Assembly: GCA_947473045.1 (NCBI GenBank)
Contig: CANJCO010000037.1
Location: 1-48,813, forward strand
Reading direction: 5' to 3'
Length of the DNA stretch: 48,813 nt
Origin: Myxococcales bacterium
GTDB lineage: Bacteria; Myxococcota_A; Polyangia; Polyangiales; Polyangiaceae
Both the position numbers and the translations under genes were made by a program. Below the pieces are notes generated by a model that saw only the letters and a list, made by a program, of their open reading frames with translations, was not told where the DNA came from and did no database searches. Shown piece by piece: positions 36,990 to 47,146 of the stretch (its first letter is position 1; every line of letters begins with the position of its first letter).

Positions 36990-37891
36990 GCGACATCGTT
37001 ACCGGCCGGGGCGACTCGAAGCTGCTGCTGCTGAGCAACGACGCGATGCGCGCGCGCAGGCGCCCGAGGGCGATTTTGTGGCTGTGGGGCTTCAAAGCTG
37101 CGCTTTCGTTGTCCGTTGCCTGGCCTGCGGCGAGGGCGATCGGCACGGCGTACGGCGCGCATCCCTCGGGTGACGCAGCCTTGTTCGCGGACGGCGGCTA
37201 CGCGATGCTCGAGTGGCTCTCCCGGGAGACCGCCACGCGCGGCGCGCTGACGGCACTGTTCGCTGCCGTCACCGCGGTGGGGATCGCATTTGGGGTGCTA
37301 CCGCTCGTCGCTGCGATCGCCGCGATCGCGCATGCGACGCCCGAGGGACGCGCTCCGCGGGCGCGCCAGCTGGTAGCGATCGTCGCAGAGTGCGCCTGGC
37401 CTGCGCTCGGCCTGCTTGGCCTCGCGACGCTCGCCGAGGCCGCGTGCGGCGCGCTCGCGTACGGAATCTCGGAGTGGAGCCATGATTGGCTCACAGGACA
37501 TTTTGGCGAGGTCCGGGGCGAGCAAACGCTCGTCGCGATTTTCGCCATCATCGCGTGCCTCGCGGCGATCGTCGGCGTGGTGCACGACCTCGCGCGCGCC
37601 GCGCTGGTGCGCTTCCGCAAGGGCGTCGCGCAGGCGCTGGCTGTTGGCGTTACAGCCTTCCGCGCACGCCCCGCTGCGCTCGTCTGGGCGTGGGCGTGGC
37701 GCTCACTCGCAGGCCTTTCGTTGATCGCACTCGGCGCGATCGCCAGCACGAGGCTGGGCGGCCGGCCGGGATCGACGCTGGTCGCCCTCGCCTGCCTCCA
37801 CCAGCTCGTCGCGTTGGCGACAGTTGCGATGCGCGCGTCGTGGCTGGCGCGAGCGCTGCGCGCAGCCGACGCGAGCGGCAGCACGCTCTGA
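36986..37891 (+). CDS. Multi-spanning membrane protein of unknown function
   Basis: A 301-residue protein from the ATG overlapping the M1 peptidase stop by 4 nt. Hydrophobic segments near 30-48, 83-115, 128-150, 180-205 and 230-285 suggest five to seven spans. It begins with a polar stretch including RARRRPRA before the first span, consistent with the N-terminus inside. No family motif is recognised. Translational coupling with the exported M1 peptidase suggests a role linked to it, but the sequence does not say how. It converges with glgA, 7 nt between stops. Confidence 0.68.
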   Translation: MSDIVTGRGDSKLLLLSNDAMRARRRPRAILWLWGFKAALSLSVAWPAARAIGTAYGAHPSGDAALFADGGYAMLEWLSRETATRGALTALFAAVTAVGIAFGVLPLVAAIAAIAHATPEGRAPRARQLVAIVAECAWPALGLLGLATLAEAACGALAYGISEWSHDWLTGHFGEVRGEQTLVAIFAIIACLAAIVGVVHDLARAALVRFRKGVAQALAVGVTAFRARPAALVWAWAWRSLAGLSLIALGAIASTRLGGRPGSTLVALACLHQLVALATVAMRASWLARALRAADASGSTL

Positions 37892-37898
37892 TTCGCGC

Positions 37899-39356
37899 TC
37901 AACGGGCGATGAGCGACTTCAACACCTGCTCGTAGCGGCGCGCGGGTCCGTCCCAGCTTCGGTCGAGCTTCATGACGCGGCGAACGAGCTTGCTCCAAGC
38001 AGGGGTCGTCGTCGCAGAAATGCCGCGAAGCGTGGCGCCGAGCAGCGCCTCGGCGGAGTCTTCTGCGAACGTAAATCCCGTCCCGGTCTCAAGCGCGCTG
38101 TCGCAATCGACAACGCTGTCGATCAGCCCCCCCGTGGCGCGAACAACGGGCGGAGCGCCATAACGCTGCGCATACATCTGCACGAGCCCGCACGGCTCGT
38201 AGCGGCTCGGTACGAGCACGAGATCGGCGGCCGCGAACATGCGATGCACGACCGACTCTTCCGCCGCGCGCACGAAGACAGCCCTCCCGTGGCACTTTTC
38301 GACCGCGGAAGTCAGCGCCGTCGCGAGCGCCTCGTCACCGTCGCCCGCGATCGCGACCTGAGCGCTGCTGCCGCGCATCAACGCCGGCAGGATCTCTGCG
38401 ACGAGATCGGTTCCCTTCTGGTGCACGAGGCGACCGACGCTCACGATCAGCGGCTCATGGGGCTCGAGCGGCAACCCGAGCTCGCGCTGAAGCGCGCCCT
38501 TGCAGCGATGCTTGTTGGCGGCGTCTTCGGCGTCGAAGCGCGCCGCGATCGCCGGGTCGACGGCCGGGTTCCAGACCGAATAATCAACGCCGTTCGCGAT
38601 GCCGGTGAGCACTCCCTTGCGTGCCGCGAGCACACCGTGAAGTCCGTGTCCTGATGCTTCGGTCTGCAGTTCGCGTGCGTACGTCGGGCTCACCGTGGTG
38701 AGCGCATCCGCAGATAAAATGCCCTGCTTGAGCACGTTGCACTTGCCGTAAAACTCGATGCCTTCGGGGTTGAACGCCCCCCAGCCAAGCCCAAGCGTCG
38801 GGAGCATCTCTTTTGGAAAGACGCCCTGATGGGCCACGTTGTGGAGCGAAAGCAGCGTCCGCGTGGCGTCGAGCGCGGGCGCGTCGACGCGCAGCATGCG
38901 CACAAACGTAGTGACCAGCGCGGTCGGCCAATCGTTGGCGTGCACCACGGCGTAGGGCGCGCCCTGCTCTGCGGCGGTCTTGGCGATCTCGGCGACTGCC
39001 CTCGAAAAAGAAGCAAACCGCAGCGCGTTGTCGGCGTAATCCTCGCCGCGCTCGCCGTAGACGCCCGCGCGATCGTACAGACCGGGGATGTCGACGAGGA
39101 TGAGGTCGACCTGCGCCGACAAGCGACCGTCGTACAGCGTCGCCTCAACGCTGCGATCCCCCAGCGAGAACTTGAGCGGCGACAGGCGACGCGCGAACAT
39201 CAGCCCCGCGGATTCAAGCGCAGCGTAGCGCGGCAGCACGATCGTGACCTTGTGCCCCAGTGCGCGCAGCGCCTTGGGGAGCGCAGCGGCGACGTCAGCG
39301 AGCCCGCCGACTTTCACGAAAGGAGCGAGTTCGGAGGTCGCGAAGAGAATGTCCAT
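37899..39356 (-). CDS. glgA: Glycogen synthase
   Basis: The 485-residue GT-B glycosyltransferase family 5 enzyme adds glucose from ADP-glucose to glycogen. It begins DILFATSELAPFVKVGGLADV, with the KxGGL nucleotide-sugar motif at 15-19, followed by HANDWPTALV and the C-terminal LVPSRYEPCGLVQMYAQRYG, which carries the E-x7-E-like acceptor/donor site. Length is typical. It is cytosolic. The rest of the glycogen pathway (glgB, glgC) is not in the window. It diverges from the RluA-type gene across 61 nt and converges with the membrane protein gene. Confidence 0.95.
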   Translation of the reverse strand: MDILFATSELAPFVKVGGLADVAAALPKALRALGHKVTIVLPRYAALESAGLMFARRLSPLKFSLGDRSVEATLYDGRLSAQVDLILVDIPGLYDRAGVYGERGEDYADNALRFASFSRAVAEIAKTAAEQGAPYAVVHANDWPTALVTTFVRMLRVDAPALDATRTLLSLHNVAHQGVFPKEMLPTLGLGWGAFNPEGIEFYGKCNVLKQGILSADALTTVSPTYARELQTEASGHGLHGVLAARKGVLTGIANGVDYSVWNPAVDPAIAARFDAEDAANKHRCKGALQRELGLPLEPHEPLIVSVGRLVHQKGTDLVAEILPALMRGSSAQVAIAGDGDEALATALTSAVEKCHGRAVFVRAAEESVVHRMFAAADLVLVPSRYEPCGLVQMYAQRYGAPPVVRATGGLIDSVVDCDSALETGTGFTFAEDSAEALLGATLRGISATTTPAWSKLVRRVMKLDRSWDGPARRYEQVLKSLIAR

Positions 39357-39417
39357 TGGGCGCGGTTTCTAGCGCGTTTGCGGTGCGTCACAAAGCGATG
39401 CTAGGACGTCGTACCCA

Positions 39418-40473
39418 TTGACTCGTCTTCGCGGAAGAAAAGACTACTTCGAGCGTCCCGAGGGCGTTGAAGAGGGCTCGGTGCTCAGCGTGTTCCGCGT
39501 CCCGCCCGAGGTGGCGGGGCAAAGGGTGGACGTATTTCTGCATGGGCAACTGAAGCGGACGAGCCGCACCCGCGCACAATACATTCTACGCGTCAGCGCG
39601 TTCACCGAAGACGGCCGGCGGTTGCGCCCTGGAAGCCGGGTCAAGGCAGAGCAAAAGATCATGCTCTGGCGAGCCCCCTGGGACGAAGACCCCGTCCCGA
39701 CGGACGTGCCGATTCTCCACGAGGACGATCACCTCTTCGTCGTCAACAAGCCGGCAAACCTGCCTGTTCATCCGTCCGCGCGTTATCACAAGAACACGCT
39801 CATCAAAGTGCTCGAGCGCGACCGCCCCGAGGCGCCATTTCTCTCCCTCGGCCACAGGCTCGACCGCGAGACGAGCGGAGCGCTCGTAGTCTCGAAGTCG
39901 AGCGCGTGCGACCGCGCCATCAAGCGGCTCTTCGAGCGACGCGACGGGGTCGCAAAGACCTACCTCGCCATCACGCACGGCATCCCCGAGGGGCTGCGCG
40001 CCGGGCTGCCGCTTCGCCTCGAACGAAGCCTCGAGCTCGACCCGACGCACTCGACCCGAGTCAAGATGCGGGTCGGACAGACGCCGGATGCGCTTGCGTC
40101 TTCAACGGTGTTTCATCTCGAGGCGACGGCGCGCGGGCGGAGCGGAGAGCTCTACGCCCGCGTTCGCTGCGATCTGGAGACCGGCCGTCAGCACCAGATC
40201 CGCGTGCACCTCGCATCGCTCGGCGCGCACATCGTGGGCGACAAGCTGTATGGCAAAGACGACGGACTCTTCGCAAAAGGCGTCGACGGTCAGCTCACCC
40301 CCGCCGACCTGTCGCTGCTCGAGTTGCCGCGGCACGCCTTGCACGCGGCACGTATCGCGCTTCCCCACCCGCTCATCGAAGGCGCGCGCCTCGACGTCGT
40401 AGCGCCCCTACCCGACGATCTCGCCCGATTCTGGGCGTCGTTGACGCCGTCGGACGAGCGCGAGCAGCCCTGA
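39418..40473 (+). CDS. RluA family pseudouridine synthase
   Basis: The 351-residue protein has an S4-like N-terminal domain (RVPPEVAGQRVDVFL, from 27), the catalytic signature HRLDRETSG with Asp149, and the C-terminal DLETGRQHQIRVHLASLGAHIVGD. It isomerises uridine in ribosomal or transfer RNA. The start is TTG at 39418; AGGA lies about 11 nt upstream and no ATG is nearby; a GTG at 39481 is a shorter option. The last 66 nt overlap the end of the convergent MYXO-CTERM gene; both reading frames look real. Confidence 0.87.
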   Translation: MTRLRGRKDYFERPEGVEEGSVLSVFRVPPEVAGQRVDVFLHGQLKRTSRTRAQYILRVSAFTEDGRRLRPGSRVKAEQKIMLWRAPWDEDPVPTDVPILHEDDHLFVVNKPANLPVHPSARYHKNTLIKVLERDRPEAPFLSLGHRLDRETSGALVVSKSSACDRAIKRLFERRDGVAKTYLAITHGIPEGLRAGLPLRLERSLELDPTHSTRVKMRVGQTPDALASSTVFHLEATARGRSGELYARVRCDLETGRQHQIRVHLASLGAHIVGDKLYGKDDGLFAKGVDGQLTPADLSLLELPRHALHAARIALPHPLIEGARLDVVAPLPDDLARFWASLTPSDEREQP

Positions 40474-42222
40474 CAGCGCCGCCGCGCCGCCCGCTGTCGC
40501 TGAGCCATTGGGGGCCGCCGCGATCACGCAACCGCATCCCCCGTCGCCATTGGCAGCCGGGGCGGCCGTCACTCCCGCGTCGAGCCCGGCTGTAGGCTCG
40601 GAGTCGGCGGCGTCAGCGGCAAGTGTGACCTTCGTCGAAGTCCATCCCTGCACCTCGGCGTGCGGCTGCTGGCTTGGATTCTTCCAACCGGCGCGCGTCA
40701 CAGGTGCGTCCACGGCGACAGCGACGGCGAGCAGGTCGAGAGACTCACCGACTGCGCCCGTCGGCGCGTAAGTCAGGCGGTCGCCCATACCGCTCGCGAC
40801 GCGCTTTCCTCGATTGAAAAGATCAATTGAAACGATACCGGCCGGATGCGCCGCGGTAATCACGATCTCCCGATTTCGCGCGTGCATGCCGCCTGCATCT
40901 CCGACAGTGACTGCGGGCCGGATTGCATACGGTGTTGCGAGGGGATCGCCCAGATAGAGATTCTGCCAGTAGAGAAAGCGCTGACTGAAGAAGTAGCTCT
41001 CACCGAGCGAGTAACCGAACGTGTAATAAAGCAGCGCGCCTGCGCTCGGAAACACAGCGTTCAGCGGCTCGGCCACGGTTCCGTGAGCGCCGGTGGCGCC
41101 GGCACGAACAAAGCGCGCCACAGATGTCTGCGTCTCGTTTTCCGGACACTTCGTGCCTGTTGCATCGCAGAAGAAATTCGAAGGGACTGCTCCGTAGGAG
41201 GTGAGGTTGCAGGTAATCGCGCCGGGGGCGAAGGTATTGCCGGCGATCGCGCCTTTGACGGTGTCTGCAGAGCCGGTGAAATAAGCCGCGACGGTGTGCC
41301 CCGCGAGCGCTCCGTTGAATGGACTGACGAACGCAGCGTTCAGCCCCGCGCCCGCCAGCAGGCGCGTGACCAACTCGCACTCCGGATCGCGGGCGCCGCG
41401 AGCATCGTCCTCGCCATGCATGCAGAGCAGCTCCGCCTTTGGCATCGTGCCATCGCTCGCCACGCCGCGGTCGACCAGCGCCGCGGCGTCTTTAAAGTCG
41501 AAGCCGTCGAGAGAAGAGACGATCGCGAGGTTGTTGCCTGACCAGTCGTAGGCGTCAGGCGCCCAGGAGATATTGCCTCCCGCGGCCTCGTACGTACCGG
41601 CTTTCGCGGGAGCGCTCGCCGCGTGAAACGCACGCGGCTGCTGCTTCGCGCGCGACACAAGCGTCGCGTTTTCGTACCAGGCCTTAAATGGGTTATCGAG
41701 CGCAAAATCCGCTGGAAATCCCTGAAAAGAAGGAGGAAACAGCGGATTTGCAACCGTCGGCGTGGTGCCGCCCGGCTGGCCGGCTCCCGCGATTTCGGGT
41801 CCGTTGCCAACGGCCTTGGCGTGCCGCACTTGCAGCGCGGCCTGCAGGCTGACGGAGTAGCTCGGCAAATTGACCACATACGGCAGTCCTCGCACGAGCA
41901 CGAGGTAGTCCACCAACTCCGGATGCGGCAGGGCCGAGAGGCATGCGTCGACCGGTGTCTGTACCTTCGACGCGAACGTTGCCGCGTCGATCGTCGTGTC
42001 GGCCTGCTTGAGACCCGGCAGCGCGCAAAGATGCCCCGCCGGAAGCGCCCGCGCCTGCTCGTAGTGATGCGCCACCGTCGCGGCTTCGGGAACATCACCG
42101 TTGTAGACGACGACCACGTTCATCGGGCCGCCCCCCGCGAGCGCGTCGCCAGCGAGCGTCGCGGCGGAGAGCGCGATGGCGCCGTGGGCGAGGAGGCGAC
42201 GACGACGAACGCTTGAGGGCAT
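40408..42222 (-). CDS. TIGR03790-like exported protein with MYXO-CTERM
   Basis: The 604-residue protein starts with RRRRLLAHGAIALSAATLAG, a signal peptide with an arginine-rich start, perhaps Tat-type. Its body (VYNGDVPEAATVAHHYEQAR, YLVLVRGLPYVV) resembles TIGR03790, an exported family of unknown function. The C-terminus is a MYXO-CTERM tripartite signal: DGGCGCVIAA near 561, a hydrophobic helix, and the cluster RRRQRR. In Myxococcota this is a sorting signal cut by a myxosortase. The protein would be moved to the surface. Its end overlaps the convergent pseudouridine synthase gene by 66 nt. Confidence 0.85.
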   Translation of the reverse strand: MPSSVRRRRLLAHGAIALSAATLAGDALAGGGPMNVVVVYNGDVPEAATVAHHYEQARALPAGHLCALPGLKQADTTIDAATFASKVQTPVDACLSALPHPELVDYLVLVRGLPYVVNLPSYSVSLQAALQVRHAKAVGNGPEIAGAGQPGGTTPTVANPLFPPSFQGFPADFALDNPFKAWYENATLVSRAKQQPRAFHAASAPAKAGTYEAAGGNISWAPDAYDWSGNNLAIVSSLDGFDFKDAAALVDRGVASDGTMPKAELLCMHGEDDARGARDPECELVTRLLAGAGLNAAFVSPFNGALAGHTVAAYFTGSADTVKGAIAGNTFAPGAITCNLTSYGAVPSNFFCDATGTKCPENETQTSVARFVRAGATGAHGTVAEPLNAVFPSAGALLYYTFGYSLGESYFFSQRFLYWQNLYLGDPLATPYAIRPAVTVGDAGGMHARNREIVITAAHPAGIVSIDLFNRGKRVASGMGDRLTYAPTGAVGESLDLLAVAVAVDAPVTRAGWKNPSQQPHAEVQGWTSTKVTLAADAADSEPTAGLDAGVTAAPAANGDGGCGCVIAAAPNGSATAGGAAALSGLLALVRRRQRRPESGEIVG

Positions 42223-42261
42223 TCGGTGAATGCTACCTCAGCCGCAACGCTCGCGCGGCGA

Positions 42262-42564
<303 letters not shown>

Positions 42565-42577
42565 CACTCTGTCTCCC

Positions 42578-43774
42578 TCATCCGTTCGCGGCGAGCGGCG
42601 CGTCGGCGCACTCGGCGGGTGTGTCTCCGAGAAGTCGCGCAGCCACGCGCGCGTAATCCTGAGCCGCAGTCGAATCGGGTGCGTGCTCAAAGATCGTCTT
42701 GCCCTGCGCCGGCGCTTCCTTGATTTTCGTGGCCATCCGAATGGGCTCGTAACAACGCTCGCCGAAATGCTCGCGCAGTGTGTTCAGCGAGTCGTGACAA
42801 ATGCGCGCGCGCGCGTCGTAGAACGTCGGCAGCACACCGGTAATCTGCACGGGATGGTGCAGCAGCTGATTGACGTTCTTCACGGTCTTGATCACCTGGC
42901 GAACGCCGACCAGCGAGAGGAAGTCGCAGGCGACCGGAACGATAATTCCGTCGGACGCAACAAGCGCGTTTTGGTTCATGAGCGACAGCGACGGTGAGCA
43001 GTCGAGGATCATCGCGTCGTAGTCACCGGCGACGCGCGAGAGGCGCTCTCTCAGGACGCGATCGCGATTCTGCCGACCTGCGAGGTAGAGCTCTGCTGCC
43101 GCGAGCGTTTCGTTCGACGCGATGACGTCGAGGTTGGGGCGAACGTTGACGACCGCGTCCTTCGGGTTCAGCCCCATAACGAGCACGTGGTAGAGCGATC
43201 GCTCGGTCTTGACGTTGAGCGACACCCCGACGTTGCCTTGGGAGTCGGTGTCTACGAGCAGTACGCGCAGACCGCGAGCGGCGAGCGCTGCGGCGAGCTG
43301 TACCGAGGTGGTCGTCTTGCCGGTACCACCTTTGTGGTTGAAGACTGCAATGCGCCTCGTCTCGCGCGCGGGGCTCGTGCTGGGAGTCGCCGTCGCGGAA
43401 TGCAGCCCGGCGGGAGGGGAATCGCTCGCGACAGGAGCCACAGGTGTGACAGGCGCCACAGCTGCGGCAGGAGCCGAAAGTTGCCCGAGTCGCGCTCCGT
43501 TGGCCTCTGCCAGGAGCTGCGCCCTGCAGGCGTCTCCGCAGGCGTACTTACGCGCCCCGCGCAGCGACAGCACCTGCGCCACACGCTCGACCTTGAAGCT
43601 CGCGTTGCACGCGTCGCACACAGCGCCACCTTCGGTCGCGCCTTTTAGCGAGTCCGCGTGGCACTTTTGGGAGCAGTAGAACGAAAACGCTCCGCTCTTT
43701 TCTTCCATCTGATAGCGAAATTGAACATCGAAGCCGCTACCACACACGCTGCACGAACCGCGCATTGCCGACAT
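42578..43774 (-). CDS. ParA-type ATPase with two N-terminal zinc-finger-like modules
   Basis: The 398-residue protein has two tandem modules: C8-x2-C11 with C34-x3-C38, and C53-x2-C56 with C79-x3-C83; each is likely to bind zinc. An Ala/Pro-rich linker (92-140) leads to a ParA ATPase: deviant Walker A KGGTGKTTTS from Lys148, VLLVDTDSQGN and DYDAMILDCSPSLS. The domain order is unusual, since chromosomal ParA proteins lack such fingers and plasmid type Ia ParA carry a helix-turn-helix. The next gene encodes an RHH-like protein. A role in positioning a cargo on the nucleoid, or in DNA segregation, is inferred. purH lies 52 nt upstream on the same strand. Confidence 0.87.
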   Translation of the reverse strand: MSAMRGSCSVCGSGFDVQFRYQMEEKSGAFSFYCSQKCHADSLKGATEGGAVCDACNASFKVERVAQVLSLRGARKYACGDACRAQLLAEANGARLGQLSAPAAAVAPVTPVAPVASDSPPAGLHSATATPSTSPARETRRIAVFNHKGGTGKTTTSVQLAAALAARGLRVLLVDTDSQGNVGVSLNVKTERSLYHVLVMGLNPKDAVVNVRPNLDVIASNETLAAAELYLAGRQNRDRVLRERLSRVAGDYDAMILDCSPSLSLMNQNALVASDGIIVPVACDFLSLVGVRQVIKTVKNVNQLLHHPVQITGVLPTFYDARARICHDSLNTLREHFGERCYEPIRMATKIKEAPAQGKTIFEHAPDSTAAQDYARVAARLLGDTPAECADAPLAANG

Positions 43775-43826
43775 CCGACGACCGTTGCCACACGGGGGCC
43801 GCGCGGGCCAAATTTCGTGCGCGCGG

Positions 43827-45392
43827 TCAGTGCCGGAAGTGCCGAACGCCGGTCATCACCATGGCGATCCCGTGCGCGTCGGCCGCGGAAATGACGTCGC
43901 TGTCTTTCACGCTGCCTCCCGGTTGCGCGATCGCCGTGATACCGCGCGCGGCGGCGGCCTCGACACCGTCGGCGAACGGGAAGAACGCGTCGGAAGCAAG
44001 CACGCTCCCCCGCGCCGCATCACCCGCCTTTTCACATGCGATTTGCACTGATATCACGCGCGACATCTGGCCCGCGCCGACGCCGGTCGTGCGAACGACG
44101 TCAGCCTCGCTGGTCGCCAGCACGATGGCGTTCGACTTCACGTGCTTGCATACGCGCCAAGCCAGCTCGAGCTCGCGCAGTTCTTTCTCGGTGGGCTGAC
44201 GCCTGGAAACGACCTTCGCGGCGAGCACTTCGCCCGGTCCCGAAGCATCCCTCGCCTGCGCGACCAGCCCTCCGCCCACGCGCTTGAACTGCAGGGCCAG
44301 GTGAGCCGCGCCGAGCCACTCGCCGGTCGCGAGGATGCGAAGGTTCTTCTTCGTTCTCAGAACTTCGAGCGCAACTGCGCTGAATCGCGGAGCAATTACG
44401 CACTCGAGAAACGTCTCCGCGAGCAGCCGTGCCGTCGCCTCGTCGACCTCGCGGTTGAGCGCAACGATGCCCCCGAATGCGCTCAGCGCATCGGCTTCGC
44501 GAGCTTGCCGATAGGCCGTCGCGAGCTCCTCCGCGACAGCGACGCCGCACGGGTTGGTGTGCTTGACGACAACAGCGCCGGCGCGATCCAGCTCCCGCAC
44601 AGCATCAAGTGCGGCCTCTGCATCCACGAGATTGTTGAAGGAAAGCTCCTTACCTCCCGCCCCCAAACTCTCCGCGCGCGCTAGCGAGCCGGCCGGCGCG
44701 TTTCGCTCCACGTAGAACGCCCCGCCCTGGTGCGGGTTTTCGCCGTAGCGAAGCCCGTAGGCGCGTTCGAAGGGCAATGTCAGGTATTGCGGAAACGCAC
44801 TGCGCGAGCCGTCGGCGGAGCGAGACGACAGGTATCCGCTGATGGCTGCGTCGTAGGCCGCCGTGTGAGCGAACGCCTTGGCCGCCAGTTCGGCGCGCGT
44901 CTGCGCTGCAATGCTTCCTGAGGCTCGAACCTCGGCGAGCACGCGCGCGTAGTCTGCCGGATCGCACACGACCCCGACGCGCGCATGATTTTTGGCCGCT
45001 GATCGGACCATCGAGGGGCCGCCAATGTCGATGTTCTCGACGATGTCCTCGTGCGTACTCGCCGGATCGGCGACGGTCTGCTCGAACGGGTACAGGTTGA
45101 CGACCACGAGTTCGATTCGGGCACCCCCGAGCCGCTCAAGATCCGGCTGGTCGACGTCGCCGCGCATGAGGATGCCCCCGTGAACGCGCGGATGAAGCGT
45201 TTTGACGCGCCCGCCCATGACCTCGGGCGATCCCGTGTAGGCCTCGATCGTCTCGACCGGGATGCCCTCCGCGGCGAGCGCCTTCGCCGTGCCTCCGCTC
45301 GAGAGCAATGAGAAGCCCAAGCTGGTGAGGCCGCGCGCGAACTCGATGATGCCGGTCTTGTCGGAGACGGAGAGGAGCGCAGTCCTTTTCAT
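43827..45392 (-). CDS. purH: Bifunctional AICAR formyltransferase/IMP cyclohydrolase
   Basis: The 521-residue enzyme catalyses the last two steps of IMP synthesis. The N-terminal part ([49 protein letters not shown]) is the MGS-like cyclohydrolase domain, and the C-terminal part ([22 protein letters not shown]) is the AICAR transformylase. The ATG at 45392 is chosen; upstream residues lack homology. The C-terminus is normal ([14 protein letters not shown]). It is followed on the same strand by the ParA gene; no common function is implied. A hairpin terminator for the preceding gene lies just upstream. Confidence 0.97.
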   Translation of the reverse strand: MKRTALLSVSDKTGIIEFARGLTSLGFSLLSSGGTAKALAAEGIPVETIEAYTGSPEVMGGRVKTLHPRVHGGILMRGDVDQPDLERLGGARIELVVVNLYPFEQTVADPASTHEDIVENIDIGGPSMVRSAAKNHARVGVVCDPADYARVLAEVRASGSIAAQTRAELAAKAFAHTAAYDAAISGYLSSRSADGSRSAFPQYLTLPFERAYGLRYGENPHQGGAFYVERNAPAGSLARAESLGAGGKELSFNNLVDAEAALDAVRELDRAGAVVVKHTNPCGVAVAEELATAYRQAREADALSAFGGIVALNREVDEATARLLAETFLECVIAPRFSAVALEVLRTKKNLRILATGEWLGAAHLALQFKRVGGGLVAQARDASGPGEVLAAKVVSRRQPTEKELRELELAWRVCKHVKSNAIVLATSEADVVRTTGVGAGQMSRVISVQIACEKAGDAARGSVLASDAFFPFADGVEAAAARGITAIAQPGGSVKDSDVISAADAHGIAMVMTGVRHFRH

Positions 45393-45448
45393 GCGCGGGG
45401 AGGTAGCCGCGCCTCGCCCGAAGGTCAACGCTCGCCGAGACTCGAGGA

Positions 45449-45486
45449 CAAAACGCAGAAGAGACGGAGCCCCTGGGCCCCGTCTC
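45449..45486 (-). terminator. Intrinsic terminator after the sigma-like gene
   Basis: A 12-bp stem (gagacggggccc/gggctccgtctc on this strand) with one mismatch and a 2-nt loop spans 45461-45486. On the minus strand it is followed by TTCTGCGTTTTG. It lies about 100 nt after the stop of the sigma-region-4-like gene and separates it from purH. Confidence 0.6.
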
Positions 45487-45585
45487 CTCGTCGAAACGAT
45501 TTAGGAGAATCTATTCAAACGAAATGGTGCGTTCGGTGAAGTGGCTCCGGCACGAGCACGCGAGAGCGCTTCGCGCGCCGCACGA

Positions 45586-46278
45586 TCACAAGTCGGCAGG
45601 CGCGTCCGCCTCGTCGACCTCGAGTTCGTCAACGTCGTCGTCGTCGTCATCGACTTCTTCTACAACTTCGCGTTTGAGGACCGGCAGTCGGCGCTTTCCG
45701 ACAGGCCCTTCGTCGACAAAGTCGCGCAGGGCGCACGTGTCGCCGAGCGCCTCGAGCTTGGCCAGCCCTTTGACTTCAACCTGACGAATTCGCTCGCGCG
45801 TCAGATTCATGATGGCGCCGACCTCTTCGAGGGTCGTGCCTCCACGATCGGCGACATCGAGCGCGCAAGTTTCGTTCATTTCCCAGACTTCGAGGTCCGG
45901 GAAGTTGAGCTTGATAGCCCCGGTCCGCGCCGAGACATCAAGATAGAGATGGTGTTTGCACGAAACAAACGGACAAGGACGCTCACCGCCCTGACAATCC
46001 GCTCGATTTTTCGGCTTCGCGATGTCGTCGACGTCGGGGTAGAGCATGCGCCCCATCTCGAGTTCGCGCTTCGTCATCCGCTTCACGCTGATGGTTTTTG
46101 CGCGCACCGCCCGCTTGCGACGCGAACGGCGTTGCTCTCGCGTTACCGATTCGTCGGCGGCGTCGTGGTCGATCGCCAGCGCAAGCGCGCCCTCCGTGCG
46201 GGGCTCGCCTTCGCGAACCTGTCCTTCGTCGGCTTGCGCCAATTCCCCTTCAATCATCACCGTGTCCTTGGTGCTCAT
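45586..46278 (-). CDS. Sigma-region-4-like regulator with a cysteine cluster
   Basis: The 230-residue protein has a sigma-70 region 4-like helix-turn-helix ([21 protein letters not shown], 148-168, shown in part here) but no recognisable region 2. N-terminal to it is a Cys/His patch: C95, C102 and C107 with H109-H110 in [12 protein letters not shown], then LYLDV and [12 protein letters not shown] possible metal or Fe-S site is inferred. The C-terminus is strongly acidic with a run of six Asp. It may be a transcription regulator resembling a sigma factor but not a full sigma. The ATG at 46278 follows GGGAGG. A MerR-like gene is upstream on the same strand. Confidence 0.78.
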   Translation of the reverse strand: MSTKDTVMIEGELAQADEGQVREGEPRTEGALALAIDHDAADESVTREQRRSRRKRAVRAKTISVKRMTKRELEMGRMLYPDVDDIAKPKNRADCQGGERPCPFVSCKHHLYLDVSARTGAIKLNFPDLEVWEMNETCALDVADRGGTTLEEVGAIMNLTRERIRQVEVKGLAKLEALGDTCALRDFVDEGPVGKRRLPVLKREVVEEVDDDDDDVDELEVDEADAPADL

Positions 46279-46512
46279 CCCGAACCTCCCGTGTCGCTCG
46301 CTTCGTTTCCGCCGTGCTGCCTGCCCCTTGCGCGCCTCTCGCAATGGGCCGCCGTCGCCGCGTTTTGGCGCGCGCGTCGGCAAAAGCTGTCCACTTGCTG
46401 CGTCCAGGCCCGATGGACCTACACGCCGCTACATTCACTCCATCTCGCCGCTGTCGCGAACTCGCTTCAAACGAAGCACTGCGAACCGGCCGCAGCGCCC
46501 GATGAGACGCTG

Positions 46513-47031
46513 TTAGACGGCTTCGCGCTGCAGGCGAGCCTGCATCGTGAGCCGAGACTCGATGTTCGTAAGCCTGCCAACGAGTTCGGCCGCGAGCATC
46601 CTCGCTTCCGAAAGTTCCTTCGTGACGAACTTGGCGGAGCCGTCAGTCGCCCTGCCCGCCTTGCCCGCACCGCCAAACTGAGAAAAAACGCGCTCGAGGG
46701 CGCGTTCGAGTTCTTCGATGTCTCCGCGAACAAAGAGAAACTGCTGCTGAATCTCTTCGATCGTAAATTGCACCATCAGCACCCGAAGCCGCTGAATTCT
46801 GCGCACAATCGTGACAGGGTACATTCCCTGCGAGCCGCGGTGCTTACCCTTCATGCCGACCCGACGACTCGTCGGGAGCAGGCCGAGTTGCACGTATTTG
46901 CGAAGCGTCGACTCCGTGAAACGAACGCTCTTGCGTGCGAGCACGGAGACGATCTGCTCAGACGTCAGACCTTCCTTGTGTTCGCGCTCGATACGCGCGA
47001 GTTCGTCTTCGGAAAAGCCTTCGGTCGTCAT
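46513..47031 (-). CDS. MerR-like transcriptional regulator
   Basis: The 172-residue protein has an N-terminal helix-turn-helix (GLTSEQIVSVLARKSVRFTE, then LRKYVQLGLLPTS, 21-55) with the wing YPVTIVRRIQRLR, as in MerR proteins. Residues 90-125 form a likely coiled coil (IEEIQQQFLFVRGDIEELER) for dimers. There are no Cys residues in the C-terminus, so it does not bind metals the way MerR or CueR do. The effector is unknown. It lies upstream of the sigma-region-4-like gene, with 234 nt between them in which I see no gene. Its own upstream region has several dyads. Confidence 0.82.
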   Translation of the reverse strand: MTTEGFSEDELARIEREHKEGLTSEQIVSVLARKSVRFTESTLRKYVQLGLLPTSRRVGMKGKHRGSQGMYPVTIVRRIQRLRVLMVQFTIEEIQQQFLFVRGDIEELERALERVFSQFGGAGKAGRATDGSAKFVTKELSEARMLAAELVGRLTNIESRLTMQARLQREAV

Positions 47032-47081
47032 CGCAGCCAGTCCCTCTGCCCCCCGACCGCTGGGGCTTTCCGAGCCTCCGA

Positions 47082-47097
47082 TGTACTTCGCAGTACA
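47082..47097 (-). promoter_or_regulatory. Inverted repeat in the MerR-like gene leader
   Basis: TGTACT-N4-AGTACA is a perfect 6-bp inverted repeat about 50 nt upstream of the ATG of the MerR-like gene, downstream of its proposed promoter. It could be an autoregulatory operator or an RNA hairpin. Confidence 0.4.
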
Positions 47098-47146
47098 CCG
47101 TGCTCACGAGCGCCGAGGTTCCGCCTCGCCACCGTGAGCGATTGCG

